In this document: piece after piece, positions 20,792 through 26,622 of the stretch
How positions within the stretch are numbered: the first letter of the stretch is position 1
Layout: each line of letters starts with the position of its first letter
Virus record (IMG/VR): IMGVR_UViG_3300037247_001809
Span: 1 to 26,622 of that record
Length of the DNA stretch: 26,622 nucleotides
Source: a virus
Reading direction: 5' to 3' (one strand)
Program-made: the position numbers and the translations under genes
Notes under the pieces: generated by a model
What the model was told of the DNA's origin: nothing
Databases searched by the model: none
Seen by the model: only the letters and a program-made list of their open reading frames with translations

Positions 20792-22693
20792 CTATTGAGA
20801 CTTCATGCCCATGGTGGCGACCAGGTCCTCGGTCACCTGGGCGATGAAGCCGTTTTCGGGGGCGCCGTGCTTCTTAGCCTCCCCCTCCTCGATGATGTTG
20901 CCGTCGGACTGGCTTGCCCGTGCGGCGCCCACGTCGGCGGTGCGGGACCGCAGAAGTGCGCTCAGTTTCTCGTCCTCGGACAATTCCAGGATCTTCAACC
21001 GGGTGTCGAAAGCGGCCTGTGCATCGCCGACCGCCTTGATCGACGCGGCTATGTTGGCGAAGGCCGGGGAGTCCGTCACGGCCTTGACCGTCGCCTCCGC
21101 GAGGGCCGCAACGGGGTTGACCGCGGGGGCACCGTCGGCCGGTGGCGCGGGGTCCGCGGGCGGGTCGGCGTCCGCGGCCTTGTAGTCGATACCGGCGCCC
21201 AGGAGCGCCGCCTGTTGTTTGGCGGTGTCGGATTCGAGGTCAGCCACCCGCTCCTCGCCTAGCTTCGCGGCCAGGAACGCCCGCTTCTCCTCGGGGATGC
21301 GATTGTCGAAGCCCATTGCCTTGACCTCCTCCTGGATGACGGCCAGGTCCGTCCAAGGGTTTGATGCAACCGCACGCGGCAGGGGCGACAACTCGAACGC
21401 CCTATACTGCGTGATGATACTTCCGTCGTTGGCATCCGTCAAATATCGGAATCCGTGCGAGACGCCAATCGACTTGTCCGCGGCGAGCCTAACGGCCACG
21501 TCGTCGTATCCCTTATCGACGGTGCCACTCACGACCATGAAGCCGTTCACGTATGCGGCCCAATCCACCTCGCCCCACTTGGTCCCGGGCGTGTGCCACA
21601 GCCACGCCTCCATCGCGGGCCCCCCCTCGGCGTTTCGGTAGCCCGCCTCGTCGAGGGCATTGACGAACTCCTCGTGGGCCGCCGCGGGGATGATCTCCTT
21701 GTCGCGATCCCGCCAACGGTTCGACATTAGGGCGATGAAGCGCAGGGACCCATTGGCTTCCTTGAAGAACGTTAGCTCGCTGTCGTAGATGGCCGGCGCC
21801 GCGACCTTGTCCTCGACGGGCGCCTCGCCGTTACGGTGCGGAACGAGGGCGTGGAGGGCCCCCACGACCGCATCCTTCAACGTATTGGGCGCCGTGACGA
21901 TGAGCTCGAACCAATCGGTCCGGCCCTTCGTGGTGTCGAGGGCCGTGGTCAGGGCCGTGGCTTGCTCCGTGGTCGTGTCGGCCCGCTCGATGGCCGCCGC
22001 GATGCGGTCGACGGCCTGGGCCTTATCCCCGGACGACAGCGTGACTCGGTTGCCCCTCATCCCGCCTGGTTGAATCGCCCTGATCGCCATGGCGACCCGA
22101 TCAACGGGGACGGCGCCATCGGCGTCGGTGAGGCGTAGCTTCCAGCCGTCCGGCTTGGCCTCGTCGGGCACCACCGCGAAGTCCGCCGCGGCATACGTAT
22201 GGCCATCCTCGGTCTTCGACGCCTTGCGCTCGCCCACGATCACGACCTCCAACGGGTCCGGGTTGGCGAACCGGTCGACGCGCTCGCGCCATAGGTTCGA
22301 GATACCGTTTGGCGCGATGGGGTCGGGGTAGTTCTCGACGATGGCGCACGCCGCGGGGGAAATGAACCATTGGCAGTTCGAGCAAGCCTTCTCGGTAGTG
22401 CCCCCGGTGGGCGAATACTCGGCCGCCTTCTGGTCGATCTGGCGGCTCATGTAGTCGTAGAAGTCGGGCATGTCGCCCATGTTCTTGACCGTATCCTTGA
22501 CCACGGCAACCTCCTTGATGGCCGCATTGGCAACGGCGAACGCGCTACTCTCGCACGTCTCGGTGGTGCCGCCGTCCGCGCGGCAGTCCCGGAAGCGCCC
22601 GTTCCACGCGCCCACCCATTGGCGCCGCTTGGCCAGTGAAAGGCCCTCGACGTTCGAGGGCAGGTCGGGGTCGGACGGGCCACTGAATGGCAT
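20792..22693 (-). CDS. Prohead maturation protease/scaffold polyprotein with N-terminal ChaB-like and Cys-cluster domains
   Basis: A 633-residue multidomain protein. Residues about 8-63 match ChaB-like domains (LPSNVEGLSLAKRRQWVGAW, SSAFAVANAAIKEV). Residues 100-135 contain CSNCQWFISPAAC (104-116), like the high-potential iron-sulfur-type Cys patch seen in phage proteins, but the expected fourth Cys is replaced (NGIS). Residues about 180-240 resemble a DUF6582-type helical segment. The protease core spans about 300-450: candidate His367 in AWLWHTPG and Ser412 in IGVSHGFRYL, with ITQYRAFELSPLPRAVASNP matching S78-type prohead proteases. The Ala/Pro linker and coiled-coil-like C-terminus (500-633) would be the scaffold cleaved during maturation. 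ATG 22693 follows GAGGG. It lies directly before the capsid gene. Confidence 0.82.
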   Translation of the reverse strand: MPFSGPSDPDLPSNVEGLSLAKRRQWVGAWNGRFRDCRADGGTTETCESSAFAVANAAIKEVAVVKDTVKNMGDMPDFYDYMSRQIDQKAAEYSPTGGTTEKACSNCQWFISPAACAIVENYPDPIAPNGISNLWRERVDRFANPDPLEVVIVGERKASKTEDGHTYAAADFAVVPDEAKPDGWKLRLTDADGAVPVDRVAMAIRAIQPGGMRGNRVTLSSGDKAQAVDRIAAAIERADTTTEQATALTTALDTTKGRTDWFELIVTAPNTLKDAVVGALHALVPHRNGEAPVEDKVAAPAIYDSELTFFKEANGSLRFIALMSNRWRDRDKEIIPAAAHEEFVNALDEAGYRNAEGGPAMEAWLWHTPGTKWGEVDWAAYVNGFMVVSGTVDKGYDDVAVRLAADKSIGVSHGFRYLTDANDGSIITQYRAFELSPLPRAVASNPWTDLAVIQEEVKAMGFDNRIPEEKRAFLAAKLGEERVADLESDTAKQQAALLGAGIDYKAADADPPADPAPPADGAPAVNPVAALAEATVKAVTDSPAFANIAASIKAVGDAQAAFDTRLKILELSEDEKLSALLRSRTADVGAARASQSDGNIIEEGEAKKHGAPENGFIAQVTEDLVATMGMKSQ

Positions 22694-22695
22694 CG

Positions 22696-22785
22696 CTATC
22701 CCTCACGGATCATCGCCGGCGGGTGTGTACAGCAGTCGTCGCGGTGGGAGTTAACCAATCCGTGTCCCCCTGGGTGAATCTGCAT
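22696..22785 (-). CDS. Possible 29-residue mini-protein
   Basis: ATG 22785 opens 29 codons ending TAG two bases before the protease ATG, filling the 101-base gap after the gp10-like gene. It encodes a His/Cys-containing peptide (HRDDCCTHPPAM). No strong ribosome binding site is seen. It may be chance coding. Confidence 0.2.
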   Translation of the reverse strand: MQIHPGGHGLVNSHRDDCCTHPPAMIREG

Positions 22786-22794
22786 CGTTGGAGA

Positions 22795-23193
22795 CTATCG
22801 CGCAAACTTCCGGACCGTGGCCCGCACCCGCCGGTCGATGTCATTTTGCATGCGTTGTCTCAGGCCGTCAACCCCACGCCATCCCGCGGTCTGGAATATC
22901 TTGACCTGCGGGTCCCCCTGGACGGGCCGATTATACGGGGCGATGTTGGCGTTCGAGCCAACTACGCCGACGATGGCGCCGGTTGGGCGGGACAGTCGAT
23001 GGGACCACGACCGCTTCAACGTCCCGGTGCGGACGTAGCCGGTCTTGGTGAGGGTTTGGGGCGGGTAGACGGCCACCCACCGCTGGCCGTCGGCGATCAC
23101 CGTCCTAACGTCGGTGGTCAGGTTGGCCACGAAGGCATCAACGTCCTTGATCGCATCGCGCGGGCGGATAGGACGGACCCGTATGTCGACCAT
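22795..23193 (-). CDS. HK97 gp10-like neck/head-tail protein
   Basis: A 132-residue protein from ATG 23193 (MVDIRVRPIRPRDAIKD). The first half is helical. The second half shows the gp10-like pattern: VRTGTLKRSWSHRLS, the strand GAIVGVVGSNANIAPYNRPV and FQTAGWRGVDGLRQRMQND, which matches the L..SW / GxVGSN..YA / GW..VD order of HK97 gp10-like minor proteins that join head and tail. Here it lies unusually early, between portal and protease. A longer frame to 23232 exists but overlaps the upstream gene's stop. A degenerate second copy of its first 20-28 codons lies at 23393-23479. Confidence 0.72.
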   Translation of the reverse strand: MVDIRVRPIRPRDAIKDVDAFVANLTTDVRTVIADGQRWVAVYPPQTLTKTGYVRTGTLKRSWSHRLSRPTGAIVGVVGSNANIAPYNRPVQGDPQVKIFQTAGWRGVDGLRQRMQNDIDRRVRATVRKFAR

Positions 23194-23197
23194 TAGC

Positions 23198-23389
23198 CTA
23201 GACCTTCGTAGGTATCCTGACCACCCATCCACATGGCCTCACGGATAGGTCGCCGGACCGCACCACTACCTCGAGCCTCAACATATGCTGCCACCCGTGC
23301 CATTTGGGCCGGTATTCCCATTCCGAGATGGGGGCGTGCGCCTGGCATCGCGCGCACCACAGCGTCCGTTCCTCGGGGGTAGCGGCCAA
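23198..23389 (-). CDS. Small Cys/Trp-containing protein, TTG start (63 aa)
   Basis: A 63-residue protein with CARC (12-15), EWEYRPKWHGWQHM (about 23-36) and the basic, hydrophobic end RPCGWVVRIPTKV. A stop codon lies just upstream in frame, so only TTG at 23389 can begin it; AGGA lies eight bases upstream. Its stop is two bases before the gp10-like ATG. It could be a half zinc ribbon. It is listed because the composition looks like protein and spacing fits, but a rare start lowers confidence. Confidence 0.45.
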   Translation of the reverse strand: MAATPEERTLWCARCQAHAPISEWEYRPKWHGWQHMLRLEVVVRSGDLSVRPCGWVVRIPTKV

Positions 23390-23392
23390 TGT

Positions 23393-23479
23393 TCAGGTCC
23401 TACACGCCGGGCCCACCAGACCGGCGGTGTCCTTGACGGCGCGGCGTGGGCGGATGAGGCGGATGCGGATGGCGACCAT
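23393..23479 (-). pseudogene. Truncated duplicate of the start of the gp10-like gene
   Basis: A 28-codon frame from ATG 23479 begins MVAIRIRLIRPRRAVKD, against MVDIRVRPIRPRDAIKD at the start of the intact gp10-like gene (23193); 11 of the first 17 residues are identical and the DNA is clearly similar too. After about 20 codons the similarity ends and the frame stops. It lies just after the propeller gene. This is best read as the remnant of a tandem duplication or of a replaced allele. Confidence 0.55.
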
Positions 23480-23493
23480 AGCCCGTGCGTCTT

Positions 23494-24108
23494 CTAGTTG
23501 ACTGCAAGCTGATAGATCAGGTCGGCGATTCTGTCGCAGTGCCAGAGGGTGCGTCCATCCCAGGTCAGGGCGCGAGGCCCGATGCCCGGCGAGGGGAAGG
23601 ACTGCAAGATCGTGCCGTCGGGGCCGAGTTGGTGGATCACATTGATTTGATCGTCAGCAACCCAGAAGGTGCGTCCATCCCAGGCCATGCCGAAAGCGGT
23701 GATACTCGGGGAAACAAAGGACTTCAAGATCGTACCGTCGGCACTGAGTTGATAGGTCAGGCCAGTGTTAAGGTCGTTATGCCAGAGGGTGCGGCCATCC
23801 CAGGCCATGCCGAAAGGCCCGATGCCAGGCGAGGGAAAGGACTTCAGGACCGTACCGTCGGGGCTGAGCTGGTAGATCAGAACGGCGACACTGTCGCAGT
23901 GCCAGAGAGTGCGCCCATCCCAGACCAGGCCACGAGGGGCATCACCCGGCGAGGCAAACGACTTCAAGACCGTACCATCGTCGGGGTCAAGTTGGTAAAT
24001 CACAGCAGCATTACGGTCGCAGTGCCAGAGGGTGCGCCCATCCCAGGCCAGGCCGAAAGGGTTATCACCCGGCGAGGCAAACGACTTCAAGACATCGCCA
24101 AGTGCCAT
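23494..24108 (-). CDS. Five-repeat beta-propeller protein (NHL/Vgb-like)
   Basis: A 204-residue protein built from five near-identical 40-residue units, each with GTVLKSFxSPG, a GLAWDGRTLWHCD-type strand and a YQLxPDG turn. The first unit has one extra Asp. This pattern matches NHL/virginiamycin B lyase-like propellers, where each unit forms one blade; five blades would be a small closed propeller or part of an oligomer. No catalytic residues are evident, so binding (protein or glycan) is likelier. It starts at ATG 24108 behind GAGG, directly downstream of portal. The repeats are alike at the DNA level, so blade number may vary by recombination. A virion surface role is inferred from location. 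Confidence 0.8.
   Translation of the reverse strand: MALGDVLKSFASPGDNPFGLAWDGRTLWHCDRNAAVIYQLDPDDGTVLKSFASPGDAPRGLVWDGRTLWHCDSVAVLIYQLSPDGTVLKSFPSPGIGPFGMAWDGRTLWHNDLNTGLTYQLSADGTILKSFVSPSITAFGMAWDGRTFWVADDQINVIHQLGPDGTILQSFPSPGIGPRALTWDGRTLWHCDRIADLIYQLAVN
23494..24108 (-). repeat. Coding tandem repeat, 120-base period, five copies
   Basis: The DNA core gcgtccatcc or close variants recurs at 23551, 23671, 23791, 23911 and 24034, giving spacings of 120, 120, 120 and 123 bases. The extra three bases correspond to one added Asp codon. Divergence between copies is mostly in variable loop codons. Confidence 0.9.
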
Positions 24109-24111
24109 TAG

Positions 24112-24186
24112 CTACGCCTCTCCTACGGCGAAGGTGTTAAGCTCGAAGCCCTTGCATACCGGCTGACCGTAGCCGTATATATTCAT
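24112..24186 (-). CDS. Possible 24-residue mini-protein coupled to portal
   Basis: ATG 24186 overlaps the portal stop as ATGA and opens 24 codons (beginning MNIYGYGQPVCKGFEL) ending TAG three bases before the propeller ATG. The coupled start argues for translation. It may be a leader peptide or the stub of an eroded gene. No family recognised. Confidence 0.4.
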   Translation of the reverse strand: MNIYGYGQPVCKGFELNTFAVGEA

Positions 24187-26354
24187 CTACCAAGCGTCTC
24201 CCCACCGGGCCCGACGGGGAGGCGCGCGCACCGGCAGCCGATGTGCGTGCCCGTGACGGGCCGCGGGCCCGCGTTGATCGGGAACCGCTCTTCATCCAGG
24301 CGCGAGCAGATGCCATCCACGCGGTCATCGCGGGATGTCTGCCATTCCTCCTCGTTGATGCCGCCGGCCTCGTGGGCGATCTTGTTTCCGGCGTCGAAGA
24401 TCTTCGTCGCCTCCGTAACCGCGATGCGGCGGGCCCGGTTGCGTCCGAATGTCGACTCGATGGCCTTGACCAGGTCGGGGAAGCCGCGGGTCCCAAGGCC
24501 GCCCTGCTGCCACGACGAGATGGCGGTCCGTAGTTGCGCCTGGCTGCTGCCCTCCAGGAGCGCCCACCATTCGTCGGTGTACGCCGCGGTGAACTCCAAT
24601 ACCTGTTGGTTCACTAGCTGCATGTCCACGCCGACCCCGATGGCGATGTTGGCCTCGACGGCCTCCAACACACCCTGGCGGGCGAATGGCGCCATGGTGT
24701 CCACCGCGTCGTCGCGGAAGGCACGCCAGAAGATCTCGTCGCCGATGATATCGTCCGGCGTCTGTTTGCGGCGCAGGATGGCCGCGGTAAACCACGCGCG
24801 TTTTGCCGCCTCAACGTCCGCGAGCCCCATGATCGCACGGGCGCGCGCCGATGCCCGGGCCAGGACGCCATCCATTGCGACGACGATCTCGTCCTCCAAG
24901 GCGAGCCGCTCGACCTCGGCGAAGTCGGCCCGTTCGTCGGTCGGCTGCTCCTCTGCCTTGCTCCGCTTGCGCGGTCGCTGGCGCATCCGTCGACGCCGCG
25001 CGCGGTGCGATTCCTTCATCAGCGCGGCGGGGCTTATGGACTTGTTCTCGGCCGGCTCTACATCCTGGACCGTCACGGCCGGCGTGGCATCGCCGCTCTC
25101 CGACAACCGGTCGAACGTCTCCTCGGAGATCGAGCCCGAGTCGAGCAGCAGTTGGCGCCCCGCCTGTGGGTCCAGGGTGCCGGACATGATCAGGGCCTCG
25201 ATGGTGTCGGCCTGAATCTTCTTTAGCTCGGCCTCCTCCAGGTCGGCCTCCACGTCCTGCTCGTCGTAGCTGAACGTAACGTTCTGCGGGATGAGGCCGT
25301 GGAAGTTGAACGTGTACTCCAGCATCTTCATCCAGAAGCCCGGCCCCTTGCCCCGCGACTTCATGTGGAGGACGAGGGCCTCGGTGGATGAGCCGATGCC
25401 GCGACCCGGCAGGGGGGCGAAATCCTGGTAGTCGACCCCGAACCCGAGCGCGAGTTGGTTGATGTACCACCGCATGGAGTCGTCCAGGTCGAACCCATCC
25501 GGTAGCGTTTTCAGGTCGATGGTGGCGACGCTCACGGTCGCGGACGGGTCGATGGACCCCAGGACGAGCGGGATGATGAATCGTTGCATCCCCTTGGCGG
25601 CCTGGTTGTCCTTGTGGGTTTGCATCGAGTCGGTGATCTGCTGCGATGGCACGCCCGACACCAGGTGGATGGCGTTCGGGTTGTTGCCCCCGACCTTCTC
25701 GCGCTGATACACGCCGATGTCCCGGAGATACTGCGCCGCCCTCAGGACGCGCGACACGGCGCATAGCTGCATACCGCGCATCGACTCGACCGGGGACGGT
25801 AACTCGGCCACCGTGACGACCTGGTGGCGTTTCAGTTGATGGTAGGCGCCCCGCAGGTCCTGGTAGATCACCGGTATCTCGGCATTGCCCGTGCGGGTAC
25901 ACCGGGACGAATCCAGGTGGGCGATTCCCAGGACGGGCGCATCGGGTGCGTCCCGTTCCCGGATGGTTTCGATAAAGCCGCCGTTGTCCTGGGTCATCAC
26001 GTCGACGGATAGCTTCGACGTGAACGATTGCCAGCCGGCCCCCAAGTCGGCCTGGACCAGCATGTCCTGGACGGCCTCGACCGTGAGTTCCGGCCCCTCT
26101 AGGCTCCAGGAGAAGGCGGCGTTGCGGATGGCCAGGGAGTACACGGCGGACGCCAGGATGGGCTCCGTCGGCCAGAAGTCGCGGAGTTGACGGTCCCTCA
26201 GGGCCGGGGTCCGCCCCCACGGAACCATTTCATCAGCCGCGGTGGCCAGGCCGATGACGAGCGAATCCATGACCCCACCGCCGGGGTCGCCCTCGTTGAC
26301 CCGCGGTTGAACCTGGATGGACCGCTGGATGGCGTCGTCGGTCTGTAGGGTCAC
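24183..26354 (-). CDS. Portal protein fused to a MuF-like head morphogenesis domain
   Basis: A 723-residue protein. Residues about 30-430 form a portal: FWPTEPILASAVYSLAIRNAAFSW near the N-terminus, a wing region, the DGFDLDDSMRWYINQLALGFGVD segment (287-309) and the long clip/stem helices EADLEEAELKKIQADTIEAL. A very basic linker (449-466, RARRRRMRQRPRKR) follows. From about 475 to the end is a MuF/phage head morphogenesis-type domain: a long helical part, RRIAVTEATKIFDAGN, then EWQTSRDDRVDGICSRLDEE and the terminal THIGCRCARLP, the typical closing HxxCRC motif. The two are usually adjacent genes. It starts at GTG 26354, eight bases after GGAGGT, which itself overlaps the stop of the upstream gene. 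It forms the head vertex through which DNA is packaged. Confidence 0.88.
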   Translation of the reverse strand: MTLQTDDAIQRSIQVQPRVNEGDPGGGVMDSLVIGLATAADEMVPWGRTPALRDRQLRDFWPTEPILASAVYSLAIRNAAFSWSLEGPELTVEAVQDMLVQADLGAGWQSFTSKLSVDVMTQDNGGFIETIRERDAPDAPVLGIAHLDSSRCTRTGNAEIPVIYQDLRGAYHQLKRHQVVTVAELPSPVESMRGMQLCAVSRVLRAAQYLRDIGVYQREKVGGNNPNAIHLVSGVPSQQITDSMQTHKDNQAAKGMQRFIIPLVLGSIDPSATVSVATIDLKTLPDGFDLDDSMRWYINQLALGFGVDYQDFAPLPGRGIGSSTEALVLHMKSRGKGPGFWMKMLEYTFNFHGLIPQNVTFSYDEQDVEADLEEAELKKIQADTIEALIMSGTLDPQAGRQLLLDSGSISEETFDRLSESGDATPAVTVQDVEPAENKSISPAALMKESHRARRRRMRQRPRKRSKAEEQPTDERADFAEVERLALEDEIVVAMDGVLARASARARAIMGLADVEAAKRAWFTAAILRRKQTPDDIIGDEIFWRAFRDDAVDTMAPFARQGVLEAVEANIAIGVGVDMQLVNQQVLEFTAAYTDEWWALLEGSSQAQLRTAISSWQQGGLGTRGFPDLVKAIESTFGRNRARRIAVTEATKIFDAGNKIAHEAGGINEEEWQTSRDDRVDGICSRLDEERFPINAGPRPVTGTHIGCRCARLPVGPGGETLGR

Positions 26355-26360
26355 GGGCCC

Positions 26361-26622
26361 CTACCTCCAGAAGCGGACTAGGGCACTGAACGTGAACGTG
26401 TCGGTGCCGTCCGTGCCGGTCGCGACGACCCGGAGCCGGAACATGTCCCCCACGACGAGGCCGGTGAAGGTCTGACGCACCGTGGTGGCCACCGCGAGGT
26501 CGCTGTAGACCAGGGAGGCGAACAGGCCCTGGGCGTGGTGGGCCCAGTCTGCGCCCCCGTTGTTGCTGAACTCGGCGAAGAATTCGATGTCGGTCGGCGC
26601 GTTGGCGGACAGGATCGTAAGC
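26361..26622 (-). CDS. C-terminus of a beta-rich probable virion protein, partial
   Basis: An open frame from the right edge to TAG 26361-26363 gives 86 residues of the C-terminus. The sequence is beta-rich with Gly/Asn turns (IEFFAEFSNNGGADWAHHAQ, VRQTFTGLVVGDMFRLRVVA, DTFTFSALVRFW), like a jelly-roll or Ig-like module of tail or capsid decoration proteins. The stop is 6 bases before the portal GTG. The usual terminase gene is not seen in the window and may lie further upstream. The N-terminus is missing, so the family is open. Confidence 0.65.
   Translation of the reverse strand, partial: LTILSANAPTDIEFFAEFSNNGGADWAHHAQGLFASLVYSDLAVATTVRQTFTGLVVGDMFRLRVVATGTDGTDTFTFSALVRFWR

Noticed and set aside
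23494-24108. Regular DNA repeats suggestive of a CRISPR array
   Set aside because: The 120-base period is in frame, diverges like protein blades, and encodes a continuous propeller; no short identical repeats with unique spacers.
24241-25215. Long plus-strand frame of 324 codons opposite the portal gene
   Set aside because: Ser/Arg/Ala-rich composition typical of antisense frames in GC-rich DNA, with no recognisable motif; the minus strand encodes a clear portal.
24811-26220. 469-codon minus-strand frame inside the portal gene
   Set aside because: Gly/Arg/Pro-rich shadow in another frame of the same strand; no domain pattern.
1-26622. tRNA genes, integrase, attachment sites or replication origin
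   Set aside because: I looked for tRNA T-loop-like GTTCRA contexts with matching stems, recombinase motifs and origin-like repeats and saw none that could be supported.

Overview
The window is a stretch of the late (structural) region of a GC-rich tailed double-stranded DNA phage or prophage (Caudoviricetes). It carries a portal-MuF fusion, a prohead protease, a major capsid protein, an HK97 gp10-like neck protein, a major tail protein, a pair of tail assembly chaperones read by a frameshift, and a tape measure protein. The tape measure and chaperones indicate a long-tailed (siphovirus-like) particle. No ribosomal, tRNA, integrase or clearly bacterial housekeeping gene is visible, and the host cannot be named from this sequence. 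All genes but one lie on the minus strand, so transcription runs from high to low coordinates. Most junctions are ATGA or GTGA overlaps, which implies translational coupling in long polycistronic messages.

Head module, read from 26622 down to 19215: the end of an upstream probable virion protein; portal fused to a MuF-like domain; a 24-codon mini-ORF; a five-blade tandem-repeat beta-propeller protein; a truncated duplicate of the start of the gp10-like gene; a small Cys-containing protein; the gp10-like gene; a ChaB/Cys-cluster/protease/scaffold polyprotein; then the major capsid gene, preceded by an extended -10 promoter.

Carbohydrate cassette, 19051 down to about 8216: it is separated from the capsid gene by a 163-base intergenic segment able to form two mutually exclusive RNA folds. 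It encodes a PseB/CapD-type nucleotide-sugar 4,6-dehydratase, two small proteins, a 17-codon relic of an RmlD-like reductase, a radical SAM enzyme, a GT2 glycosyltransferase, a kinase-methyltransferase fusion, two more methyltransferases, a small Cys-rich protein, another GT2, a cytosine-C5 DNA methyltransferase, and a 992-residue protein with one GT-B and two GT-A glycosyltransferase domains plus a C-terminal tail. A lone plus-strand gene for a C1q/TNF-like virion protein (12224-12682) sits inside it. The cassette looks like a phage-borne system that builds or caps a glycan on the host surface or on the virion; the kinase-methyltransferase fusion recalls the O-antigen chain terminator WbdD, with the domain order reversed.

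Connector and tail module, 8216 down to 1: a Cys/His-rich protein, a DUF1360-like membrane protein, a Cys/Trp-rich protein, a 57-residue membrane protein, a 424-residue probable head-tail protein, a more AT-rich 99-residue inserted gene, a small protein, a major tail protein with a C-terminal Asp-box beta-propeller, the tail chaperones with a +1 or -2 frameshift, the tape measure protein, and an Asp-box (BNR) protein running off the left edge. Three separate beta-propeller proteins and one C1q-like protein suggest a virion heavily decorated with binding modules. Several relics (RmlD stub, gp10 stub, frameshifted small gene) show recent gene gain and loss.
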